Positions 13,660-21,496 of a stretch of DNA of 30,986 nt are shown here, in pieces. How positions within the stretch are numbered: position 1 is the first letter of the stretch; every line of letters begins with the position of its first letter. The notes below the pieces were generated by a model, which had not been told where the DNA came from, ran no database searches, and saw nothing but the letters and a program-made list of their open reading frames with translations. The DNA is from a virus. The stretch covers positions 1-30,986 of the IMG/VR virus record IMGVR_UViG_3300038548_000122. The stretch is one strand, 5' to 3'. A program made the position numbers and the translations under genes.

Positions 13660-14763
13660 ATGTTAGCGAGTACGTTGATCGCTCGTTCGTTGCGTCTGAT
13701 CAATGCAGTCGGCCGTGGCGGTACGCTGTCCAACGAGGACGAGACAGCCGGATTCGACGTGCTGCAAGAGATCCTCGACTCCGAATCCGTGTCGAAGATG
13801 TTTCAAACTGGCATCCGTCGCCATTTCTTTGCGACCGTGGCATCCGAACACATCTACAGCTACGGCGAAGGTGGGCAGTTCGACTCGCTCGACTTCGACG
13901 ACCCCGCGCCGATCCGCATCGAGGATGCCTACATTCGCGTGGGCTCGACGATTCAGAACAACGAGCTGGTGGTCAACGACCGATTCGACGACTCAAGCGC
14001 CTGGACACAAGGCGTGGGCTGGTTGATCGTCAATGGCACGGCAGAGGCCACCGCCGCGACCGGCACGCTGCTACAGCTTCTTGCCGGCCTTACGATCGGT
14101 GTCACGTATCGCGTGAAGGTGTCGGCAGAAGTGTTTGCCGGCGACGTGACCCTGACAATCGACACGTTGACGATGGTGATCGACAGCACGGGTGATTACG
14201 ATTTCACCTACACCGCAACCACGGCCACGCCAACGATCACGTTCACGCCCAATGCGGTGACGTTCTTCACGGGCACGATCGACGATGCCTCGGTGCGCGA
14301 CATCGACAGCGCAGAACGGACGGAGCTGATCGGCAACGGGTCTGACTACCAGATCGACGTGATCGACCAGTACCACTACAACATCCGATTTTCGAAAGGC
14401 ACGGGTGGGCGTCCGTATCAACTTCTTTACTCGAGGAACTTTCCACTACCGGAGATTCGCTTCGACAACGCAAGCCCAGGACCGTCTGACATTCTTGTGA
14501 TGGACGTCACCATCAACCGGATCTCGCTCTCCGACCCAAGCCAGGAAATCCGGATGCACCCTGACGCGCGGAAGTGGCTGCGCTATGCGATTGCTTACGA
14601 GATCGCGCCTGAGTACGGCAAGGAACTCAAGCCATCGTCCGTCAGAGTGATGAATGAAGCCTGGGATCGTCTGGTGGCTGGCAACACAAGAATCAACTCT
14701 CTCCGCATGGATCAGGCACTACGCAAGCGGCAGAGCTTCGACATCAACCGCGGAGATCCATAG
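13660..14763 (+). CDS. Head-to-tail adaptor, P22 gp4-like, with inserted beta domain
   Basis: A 367-residue protein, ATG 13660 after GGAGGG (13648-13653). P22 gp4-type proteins (about 166 residues) form the ring below the portal that closes the head after packaging. Residues 1-98 (ASTLIARSLRLINAVGRG, then TAGFDVLQEILDSES) and 215-367 (GGRPYQLLYSRNFPLPEIRF and MHPDARKWLRYAIAYEIAPE) match this family. Residues about 101-214 are an insertion with the pattern of a carbohydrate-binding-type sandwich: VVNDRFDDSSAWTQGVGW, then LTIGVTYRVKVSAEV, ending FFTGTIDDASVRD. That makes it more than twice the usual length. The stop overlaps the spike gene start (TAGTG). Confidence 0.85.
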   Translation: MLASTLIARSLRLINAVGRGGTLSNEDETAGFDVLQEILDSESVSKMFQTGIRRHFFATVASEHIYSYGEGGQFDSLDFDDPAPIRIEDAYIRVGSTIQNNELVVNDRFDDSSAWTQGVGWLIVNGTAEATAATGTLLQLLAGLTIGVTYRVKVSAEVFAGDVTLTIDTLTMVIDSTGDYDFTYTATTATPTITFTPNAVTFFTGTIDDASVRDIDSAERTELIGNGSDYQIDVIDQYHYNIRFSKGTGGRPYQLLYSRNFPLPEIRFDNASPGPSDILVMDVTINRISLSDPSQEIRMHPDARKWLRYAIAYEIAPEYGKELKPSSVRVMNEAWDRLVAGNTRINSLRMDQALRKRQSFDINRGDP

Positions 14764-16445
14764 TGGCCCTGTTCAATCTGCTCAACCTCCGTGAAACCAT
14801 CCTCAAGCGCAATGGCACCGTGAATCGCGGCGGCACGATCGACGTATTCGAACCTGGGACGGCCGTGCGGATCACGACCTACGAAGACTCCGCGCTCACG
14901 AATGAAAACGCGAATCCGGTTGTGCTGAGTGCTGGCGGTCAAGCGAACATTTGGATTGCTCGCAACTGCGATATGGACGTCTACGACGTCGATGGCAACA
15001 TCATCAGCTCAGAGCAAAGCGTCAACCCCGACCAGCTCGGCGTCAGCGAAGCATCCGGCCTGGTGCCCAACGGTTCATTTGAGATCGACACGGATTCGAA
15101 CGACGAGCCGGATGGCTGGACGCGCACCGACGAAGCTGGATCGACCAACACCCTCGACATCACGCAATCGACCGATGGCGCTCAGTCGATGCAGTTCATA
15201 TCTGTCGGCAACGGTGGCGGCGATATCGTCACTGACGAATTCTTTGTGGTGAACGACGTCGATGATCTGTCGGTGCATTTCGATATCAAAAGCTCCGTCG
15301 TCGATGTGCGGAACATCGTCCGGATCGAGTGGTACGACTCCGACCAGATCACGATTTCGAACGACGACGTGTACGACAACGCGACAACGAATCCCCTGGT
15401 CTTCACCGAACAACAGACGATCACCACGCCACCCGCCAACGCGCGATTCGCCAAGCTGAGATTGATTGGCTGCTCGCCACTGGATGCGACCCCAGGCAAT
15501 ACCAACTTCGACCGCGTGAGCGCGTTCTACCCCCTGGTCGTCGATGGTCAGTTCGACAACATCAAGATTCAGAACAACGAAATCATTTCGACGAATGTGA
15601 ACGGCAACGTCGAGATCAACCCGAACGGTACGGGCGAATTTCAGGCCAAGTTCAACGCCCTGGTCCGCATCCTCGCAGACGCAAACGCCGTGCGGATGAA
15701 CAGTGATTTAACCGGGGTCATCGCGCGCCTTATAAACGAAGGGCCACCCGGCTTCGATGCAAGTTTCACGCAGTTTGCCGACAACGGCGGTCACATATTG
15801 GTGATTGACGAGGTTGCTGGCGTCACGGAATTCCGCCAAACGAGCAACGTAGGTGCGATTGAAGACAACATCTGGCAGCACACCCGCAATGGCGCGTGGC
15901 GGGTCTACGACAACGGCTTACTGGTCGGCCGCACGCTGACGTCACCCCTCGGCAGCTTCGAGATCAACAACTCTCTGACCGGCGTTGGATTCCGGCGCGT
16001 GCTGACCGAAGGTGACGCGCTCACGGACGTACTGTTGTCTGATTTCGCCGTACCAGCCGTCACCTTTGTCACCCCCCTCGCCATCCAGGTCGAGGCCAGC
16101 CGACAGTATGCGATCACCGGATTTATCATGCTGGACGTTCCCGACGCCGGGGATGATTCGAGTTGGCGATGGAATGGGCCTGCCGGCGCTACGGGGGAGA
16201 TTCAATTTTCTGGCATTGATCAAGTCGGAGCCACTACCAAACGAACCCCCATAGGCGGACTTTTTCTGTCCAACGACGACGGGACGGTAGTGCCTACGAG
16301 CTACGCCCTCTCCGGATACATCATCGTTGCCGGAACGCCCGGCGATCTGATCATTGAGATCGCAAAACAGCTCGACGTCGGCGGCGATGCCCAGGTGTTG
16401 CAAGGCTCGTGGATCAAGTGTGTTCCCGTTCAGGTAGCGCCATAA
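14763..16445 (+). CDS. Tail spike or fibre protein with glycan-binding-type domain
   Basis: A 560-residue protein starting at GTG 14763 (TAGTG overlap, GGAG upstream). Residues 1-90 resemble the head-binding domain of podovirus tailspikes (GGTIDVFEPGTAVRITTYED, then NPVVLSAGGQANIWIA and DVYDVDGNIIS). Residues about 100-262 form a CBM-like sandwich beginning PNGSFEIDTDSNDEPDGWTR. Residues about 265-410 are beta-repeat sequence (VEINPNGTGEFQ), as in fibre shafts. Residues about 420-558 form a C-terminal domain ending LQGSWIKCVPVQ, which is related to part of the fibre at 17918-19234. No hydrolase motif is seen. It probably attaches through its N-terminus to the tail and binds the host surface through the later domains. 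Confidence 0.8.
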   Translation: MALFNLLNLRETILKRNGTVNRGGTIDVFEPGTAVRITTYEDSALTNENANPVVLSAGGQANIWIARNCDMDVYDVDGNIISSEQSVNPDQLGVSEASGLVPNGSFEIDTDSNDEPDGWTRTDEAGSTNTLDITQSTDGAQSMQFISVGNGGGDIVTDEFFVVNDVDDLSVHFDIKSSVVDVRNIVRIEWYDSDQITISNDDVYDNATTNPLVFTEQQTITTPPANARFAKLRLIGCSPLDATPGNTNFDRVSAFYPLVVDGQFDNIKIQNNEIISTNVNGNVEINPNGTGEFQAKFNALVRILADANAVRMNSDLTGVIARLINEGPPGFDASFTQFADNGGHILVIDEVAGVTEFRQTSNVGAIEDNIWQHTRNGAWRVYDNGLLVGRTLTSPLGSFEINNSLTGVGFRRVLTEGDALTDVLLSDFAVPAVTFVTPLAIQVEASRQYAITGFIMLDVPDAGDDSSWRWNGPAGATGEIQFSGIDQVGATTKRTPIGGLFLSNDDGTVVPTSYALSGYIIVAGTPGDLIIEIAKQLDVGGDAQVLQGSWIKCVPVQVAP

Positions 16446-16448
16446 GCC

Positions 16449-17918
16449 ATGCCGCGGCGGATCACGGTCCCATTCGTTGGCGGTAGCGCCCAGGCGCGGC
16501 GCGTCAGCGTCAACACGCAACGCACCGTGAACTTCCAAGTCGAGAAAAAAGGCGAAGGCGCGAAGTCTCCGTTCATTCTCGAGACAATCCCTGGTCTGAC
16601 GGATCGCGGTGTGGCCGGTGATGGGCGCTTACGCACGCCGCAGATGCCGAAGTGGATCGACCCGGCTGGCAACGAACGACTGTACGGGGTGTGGGGCACC
16701 AAGCTCGTATCCATCGACGATACGTTGACGCCCACGAGCGTTGGCACCCTGAACAACTCAACGGGCGTGGCGCGGATCGCGCGGGGCCGCGACTTCATTT
16801 GCATCGTCGATGGTGATTTCGGCTACACCTGGGACGGCACGACTTTCTTGGAGATCACCGACCTCGATTTTCCGGCCAACTTCGTGCCAGCCGGCGACGT
16901 CACGCACGTTGTCTATCTCGATGGCTTTTTCATCATCAACGATGCCTCCACCGACAACTTCTACATTTCCGCGCTCGAGGATCCGACCAGCTGGAACGCG
17001 CTGGACTTCGATGCCGCATCCGTCGCGCCCGACAACGCGCTGGCGATCGCCGCGTCCGAGTCGATCCTTTACATCGTGGGCGACGAAACGATGGAGCCGT
17101 ACTACAACTCAGGCAATGCCGATTTTCCGTATGAGCTTTATCTACAGTCGGTGGCCGAGTACGGCATCCTGGCGCCGCAGTCGATCGCGGAATCTGACGC
17201 CGGCGTTTTTTACATCGGGACCACGCCGGAAGGTGGCCGTTTCGTGGTCCGCATCCAAGGCACGACGTCGCAAATCATCAGCGAGGACGAACAGGAAAAC
17301 GATCTCGAGGCGCTCATCCAACCCGAAACGGCATACGGGTATATCTATCAGATCGGGACCAAAGCCTTTTACGTGATGCAGCTCGACCCGAACATCGACA
17401 GCAACTCCACGCTTGTCTACAACATCAAGGCTGGCACCTGGGAAAACCGGGCCATGCAGGATGGATCCGCATGGCGCAATGCCGGCCATGGCGTGATCGG
17501 CAACTTCAATGTCATGGGTTCACGCTTTGAAGCACGCATGGGCACCCTGGACGACGAGGTGTTCTTAGATGCGAACGACACACTGATTCGGCGTCGAGTG
17601 ACACAGATCTTTCACACCGACAACATGCTGATGGACTGGTGGCAGATCGTGATCGACCTCGATTCCGGCGTCGGCAAAGCAGCGGGGTTAGATGCAGACA
17701 CGGACCCGATGATTCGGTTGCGCTACTCCGACACCAACGGCGAGTCCTGGTCGAACATTCTTGAAGCGCCAGTGGGGAAGCAGGGCCAGTTCGAACGCCG
17801 CGCGGTGTTCAACAACCTGGGCCAATCGCGTCAGCGCATTTGGGAGATCGAGTATTCCGCTGACACATCGTTGACCATCATCAACGCACATGCGGTGGTC
17901 GAAGTTCTGGACGACTGA
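16449..17918 (+). CDS. Packaged-DNA stabilisation protein, P22 gp10-like
   Basis: A 489-residue protein. P22 gp10 (472 residues) forms the hexameric tail hub that plugs the portal-gp4 channel and keeps DNA inside. The length fits, and so does the sequence: the N-terminus VSVNTQRTVNFQVEK, the ILETIPGLTDRG block and repeated beta blades (ERLYGVWGTKLVSIDD; GDVTHVVYLDGFFIIND; SESILYIVGDETMEPYYN). ISEDEQENDLEAL and KAGTWENRAM are also typical. ATG 16449 lies three bases after the spike stop. Its TGA overlaps the next ATG. Its position after the adaptor and spike fits the tail-hub role. Confidence 0.88.
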   Translation: MPRRITVPFVGGSAQARRVSVNTQRTVNFQVEKKGEGAKSPFILETIPGLTDRGVAGDGRLRTPQMPKWIDPAGNERLYGVWGTKLVSIDDTLTPTSVGTLNNSTGVARIARGRDFICIVDGDFGYTWDGTTFLEITDLDFPANFVPAGDVTHVVYLDGFFIINDASTDNFYISALEDPTSWNALDFDAASVAPDNALAIAASESILYIVGDETMEPYYNSGNADFPYELYLQSVAEYGILAPQSIAESDAGVFYIGTTPEGGRFVVRIQGTTSQIISEDEQENDLEALIQPETAYGYIYQIGTKAFYVMQLDPNIDSNSTLVYNIKAGTWENRAMQDGSAWRNAGHGVIGNFNVMGSRFEARMGTLDDEVFLDANDTLIRRRVTQIFHTDNMLMDWWQIVIDLDSGVGKAAGLDADTDPMIRLRYSDTNGESWSNILEAPVGKQGQFERRAVFNNLGQSRQRIWEIEYSADTSLTIINAHAVVEVLDD

Positions 17919-19234
17919 TGGCGCGCATCAATCCCTATCGTTTTCTGGCAGGGGAGATACCAGACAAGCTCGGTCGCTGGCTCGAGGAATTACGCCGGCA
18001 ACTCAATACCAACACGCTTGCTGCCGAACCCGCCAACGAAGACACCGGGAGCGTCGGTAGCGAATTCATCATTTTCAAAGAAGAAGACACGGCGCGCGAC
18101 ACCACGATTGTCTCAACCGCTGATCCCGAGCTCACGGCCGGCCTCCTGGGTTCGTCGCTGTACGGCATCGAAGGCGAGATCAAAATCGCAAGCTCTGACG
18201 TACAGGGATTTCGCTTCACGATCGACGGCCCCCTGATCGCCAGTTGGGAGTGGTCAACGACCGATGCGGGTGGCGTTCACAACACCGGCCTGGGCGCGAA
18301 AGGTGTCGATCAGGTCTTCACTGAAACTGACGCCAGCCAAACGATTCGCTTTGGCGGCATGTGCAAGACCACCGTGGCCGCTACGCTGGCGTTCGCCTGG
18401 GCGCAAGAAACGAGTGACGCCGGCAGCACGTCCGTTCTCCAAGGAAGCTGGATGCGAATCACGCGGCTGACCGTCGAAGGACCACCCGCCGCGGCCGACA
18501 TCGCTGATTTCATTGCCAGCCTGGGCACGGCCGTCACCCATCGCTGGAAGCACGATGAAGTAGCCGTGCCTCTGTTGGACACCGGCGACGGCTCCGCGAT
18601 CGACCTGACGGAAGTTGGAACGATGGGCGGTTTTGAGCTAGGCGGACCAGACGATTCAACGGAGTCGATCGACTACGCCAGCTCGTCTACATTTGTGAGG
18701 AACACCAGCGTAGGGTTCTCGAGCGCAGCGACGGGCACTGTGCTGGCTTTCGTTAAGAATTTCGGCACCACCGTTACCGTCGTCTGCAACTCGAATACCG
18801 TCAATGAAGCCTTTACGTTTTCCTTCGGCATGAACCCACAGGGCACCGGGACGCCGAATCGAATCGGTGCGTCGATGTTCCTCGCCAATCTGTTCAACCG
18901 CAGGCAATGGATCGGCAGCACGGATACAACATCGTGGAGTGCAGACGGCTTATGGCATCTGATCGGTTGGGTTGCTGATGGGTCGGGAACGATGCGGATC
19001 AACGTGGATGGCGTCGAAGACACCGTTTCAGAGGCGACACTAGGGACGCCGCCAGCATCAAGCGCATGGTTCACCGATGTCGCACAAGCGAACAGCCGTG
19101 GGGTATTGGGGAATAACCGCTTCTCGTCAGGCTCGGGCAACATGACAGGGGAGGCATCCGAGGTTCTCATCCTCGATGGCGTGGAGCTGACCGAGGCGCA
19201 GTTCGCTGAATTGTTCTCGCTGATTACGAATTGA
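17918..19234 (+). CDS. Fibre-like protein with LamG/concanavalin-type C-terminal domain
   Basis: A 438-residue protein starting in TGATG (17916-17920). A short N-terminal helix (PDKLGRWLEELRRQLN, 15-30) probably anchors it in the tail. Residues about 45-187 form a beta domain ending VLQGSWMRITRL that is similar to the C-terminal domain of the spike gene. Residues about 200-438 match a LamG-like jelly roll: ALDTGDG-type strands, GLWHLIGWVADGSGTMRINV and the closing GEASEVLILDGVELTEAQF. LamG-type domains usually bind glycans, so receptor recognition is likely. No chaperone or peptidase is seen. It is followed by a 37-base gap with a small hairpin. Confidence 0.78.
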   Translation: MARINPYRFLAGEIPDKLGRWLEELRRQLNTNTLAAEPANEDTGSVGSEFIIFKEEDTARDTTIVSTADPELTAGLLGSSLYGIEGEIKIASSDVQGFRFTIDGPLIASWEWSTTDAGGVHNTGLGAKGVDQVFTETDASQTIRFGGMCKTTVAATLAFAWAQETSDAGSTSVLQGSWMRITRLTVEGPPAAADIADFIASLGTAVTHRWKHDEVAVPLLDTGDGSAIDLTEVGTMGGFELGGPDDSTESIDYASSSTFVRNTSVGFSSAATGTVLAFVKNFGTTVTVVCNSNTVNEAFTFSFGMNPQGTGTPNRIGASMFLANLFNRRQWIGSTDTTSWSADGLWHLIGWVADGSGTMRINVDGVEDTVSEATLGTPPASSAWFTDVAQANSRGVLGNNRFSSGSGNMTGEASEVLILDGVELTEAQFAELFSLITN

Positions 19235-19244
19235 CGATAGGATA

Positions 19245-19257
19245 CGCGCCATGCGCG
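19245..19257 (+). other. Small hairpin before the first ejection-protein gene
   Basis: CGCGC (19245-19249) pairs with GCGCG (19253-19257) across a 3-base loop (CAT). It stands directly before the Shine-Dalgarno GGAG (19260-19263) of the gene at 19272 and has no T run. It may keep the ribosome site open or tune reinitiation. This is a weak call. Confidence 0.35.
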
Positions 19258-19271
19258 ATGGAGATTGAACA

Positions 19272-20570
19272 ATGGGTTTGAAGGAAATCGTCACGACGGC
19301 TGCCACGGGAGCCAGCGGTGGCTGGGTGGTTCCTCTCGCCATGGCCGTATCGTCGGGCCTTAGTGCTTACTCAAGCGCCCGAACCGGCCAGCAAGCAGCG
19401 GAGGCATCGGTAGAAGCCACCCGGCTACAGGTCGATGAGCTGCGCCGACAGTTCGATTATCAGCAATCGGTCTTGTTGCCTCGGATACAGTTGCAATACG
19501 CCGCGTCGGGTGCGTTTGCCGATCTCCTGGGCATTGGCAACAACAACCAGGTCGGCAGTCCCACGTTCAATGCCAGCGCACCACCGACGCCGGGTGTCAC
19601 GTCTGGTGGTGTCCCTCTCGGCGGCGCTGTCACCGCGCCGGGACAGCCGGGGCCGTCAACAGGCGGCACGAACTACGTTGGTGGGCCTCGAGTCGGGCCA
19701 ACAACGCCGGCAACAGGCGGCAGCAACTACGTTGGTGGGCCGCGAACGGGACAACCTCCACCGGGGGGGATACCGGGACAGCCTCCTGCAATGGCGCTGC
19801 CTTCGGGTGGTTCGGCCGGCGCGCGAGCTGCGGCAAATTATGCGACGAGTCCGCAGGGTGTGTACGAAAGTCAGGTGGCTGGCATACCGCCTGGGGGTCA
19901 AGCGCCACAGACCGTCCCGACGAACTATCCACCTGGCGTGTCGCCAGGACCGGACGATCCAAATTTTACGATCCCGAGAGGCGAAACCAACTTCGTTCGT
20001 GATCCGGGCACGGGCTATTTCATCGACCCGAATGTGAACCCTCGAAACCTCGAGGATCTCGCGCGAGAGAACGAAATCTTTGGTCCGGACTTCACCGAGT
20101 CACCGGGCTATCAATTCCAAGTCGAGGAAATGAACCGCGCGCTGGATCGACGACAAAGCGCGGGTGGCAACTACGGTGGTCGAGCGGTGATCGAAGCGCA
20201 GCGCCGCGGACAAGGGGTTGCGGCGGGTGATTACTATAATTGGGCCGCAGGACGCGAGCGCGAAGTCGGGCGGATCGAGCAAGGCGCATCGCGCGATCTC
20301 GCGCGGGACGATCAGTCGTATCAAAACTATCTGGCGAACCTTCGTGCGATGGCAGGATTCGGTGACGTGGCAGGTCAGGCCGTGAGCAGCTCGGCAGCAA
20401 CGGCGGGAGGAATCTCATCGGCGATCGGCGCGGGTGGTCAGCGCAGCACGGACATCATCACGGGCACTGGCACGAACATTCACAACGCCATCGTTTCGGG
20501 TCAGGAGAATGTCGCGGCCTACTATATGTCTCAGCGACCGCAGACACCGCCGCCCGAGGGGTTCTACTAA
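19272..20570 (+). CDS. Probable DNA-ejection (internal virion) protein
   Basis: A 432-residue protein, ATG 19272 with GGAG upstream. Residues about 17-40 are hydrophobic and Ala/Ser-rich (GGWVVPLAMAVSSGLSAYSS). Next is a helix (EATRLQVDELRRQFDYQQSV), then about 150 residues of Gly/Pro/Thr low-complexity linker that includes a tandem TGG-S/T-NYVGGPR repeat. The C-terminal third carries the characteristic block ESPGYQFQVEEMNRALDRRQ, then GGRAVIEAQRRGQGVAAGDYY. I recognise this from podovirus proteins annotated as DNA-transfer or internal virion proteins. They leave the particle with the genome and help form the channel across the envelope. The stop overlaps the next ATG. Confidence 0.78.
   Translation: MGLKEIVTTAATGASGGWVVPLAMAVSSGLSAYSSARTGQQAAEASVEATRLQVDELRRQFDYQQSVLLPRIQLQYAASGAFADLLGIGNNNQVGSPTFNASAPPTPGVTSGGVPLGGAVTAPGQPGPSTGGTNYVGGPRVGPTTPATGGSNYVGGPRTGQPPPGGIPGQPPAMALPSGGSAGARAAANYATSPQGVYESQVAGIPPGGQAPQTVPTNYPPGVSPGPDDPNFTIPRGETNFVRDPGTGYFIDPNVNPRNLEDLARENEIFGPDFTESPGYQFQVEEMNRALDRRQSAGGNYGGRAVIEAQRRGQGVAAGDYYNWAAGREREVGRIEQGASRDLARDDQSYQNYLANLRAMAGFGDVAGQAVSSSAATAGGISSAIGAGGQRSTDIITGTGTNIHNAIVSGQENVAAYYMSQRPQTPPPEGFY
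19657..19741 (+). repeat. 31-base tandem-type repeat coding for TGG-x-NYVGGPR
   Basis: Two copies, 19657-19687 and 19711-19741, are identical at 29 of 31 bases with a 54-base period. Both lie in frame in the linker of the ejection protein. They look like a recent in-frame duplication in low-complexity coding DNA. Confidence 0.8.
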
Positions 20571-21493
20571 TGGCCGAAATGAAATTCTTTAACTACTCGA
20601 AGATCGTCAAGGACGCAGACGAACATCGACTTGCGGGACAGCGAAACCAGCTCAACGTCTTCAAGCTCGAGGAAGCCAAACGCCTCAGTGATAAACGCAA
20701 GAAATTCGACGCGATCGAAAAGCAGTACGAAGACACTCCCGCACGCATCCTGGCGCTCGAGGAAGCCGGGTTGTACGCCCAGGCCCAAGAGCTTGCGGAT
20801 AGTCACGTCAAGATCGCCAGAGGGACGATCGAGGTGATGAGAGCTGACGCGCTCAAGGTGGATGCAAAGAATTGGGACGAATACCGTTGGGAGAAAATCA
20901 ACCAGGACGGCGTGCCGTCGTGGGTGCTGCCTGTCAAATATGACCCGTCGTGGATGGAAAGCCAACTCAAGGGGGCCGCTGGCGCGGTCAAAACCAACAC
21001 GTTCAAGTGGGGCGATCCTGACGATCCAAACCGCGTGCTGGCGCAAGATACCGTCCGCGATGCGGCGGGGAACATCATCCGACAAGGCACCCCGTACAGG
21101 CCGAGCGGCACGAGCGGTCAGGCAGGTGATCTGCCGCCTTCAATCATCAACAAGATCAACAACCCGATAGAGGCAGCGTTTGGCGGTGGCGTCCACCCGA
21201 TCACGGGAAGGCTGACGATTTTGGAGCCGCAGGTCCGCATGCAAGTCGTCCAAGCGCAGGAGCGAGCGCAGTATCTACTGAAAACTGGTGAAGCGCGCAC
21301 GCCGGGGCAAGCTGTCGCAATAACGCTTCGACAAATGGGGATGACGATTCCGAATTTAACCAACGATCCAGTCGGCATCAGACAGCCCCGCGGCGGTGGT
21401 GGTGGTGGCGGCGGTGGTGGTGGCGGTGGTGGTGGCCCAAGTATTCAACAGCAGTATGACGCCGCTGGTCGTCCGCTACCTTCGCAGCGATAA
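20570..21493 (+). CDS. Probable internal virion/ejection protein with poly-Gly linker
   Basis: A 307-residue protein starting at TAATG, with AGGGG upstream (20556-20560). Residues about 10-100 are a charged helical coiled coil (LEEAKRLSDKRKKFDAIEKQYED, read in two parts around residues 32-54). The centre has mixed character (ADSHVKIARGTIEVMRADAL; VPSWVLPVKYDPSWME), and residues 220-260 are again helical (VRMQVVQAQERAQYLLKTGE). A run of 15 Gly (GGN codons 21392-21436) precedes the last ~20 residues. It sits between an ejection-type protein and the giant internal virion protein, so it is likely to belong to the same ejected set. No family is named with confidence. Confidence 0.7.
   Translation: MAEMKFFNYSKIVKDADEHRLAGQRNQLNVFKLEEAKRLSDKRKKFDAIEKQYEDTPARILALEEAGLYAQAQELADSHVKIARGTIEVMRADALKVDAKNWDEYRWEKINQDGVPSWVLPVKYDPSWMESQLKGAAGAVKTNTFKWGDPDDPNRVLAQDTVRDAAGNIIRQGTPYRPSGTSGQAGDLPPSIINKINNPIEAAFGGGVHPITGRLTILEPQVRMQVVQAQERAQYLLKTGEARTPGQAVAITLRQMGMTIPNLTNDPVGIRQPRGGGGGGGGGGGGGGGPSIQQQYDAAGRPLPSQR
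21392..21436 (+). repeat. In-frame (GGT/GGC)15 microsatellite encoding poly-Gly
   Basis: Fifteen consecutive glycine codons (GGT or GGC) form a trinucleotide repeat near the 3' end of the gene at 20570. Because the unit is three bases, slippage would change linker length without a frameshift. Confidence 0.9.
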
Positions 21494-21496
21494 GGT

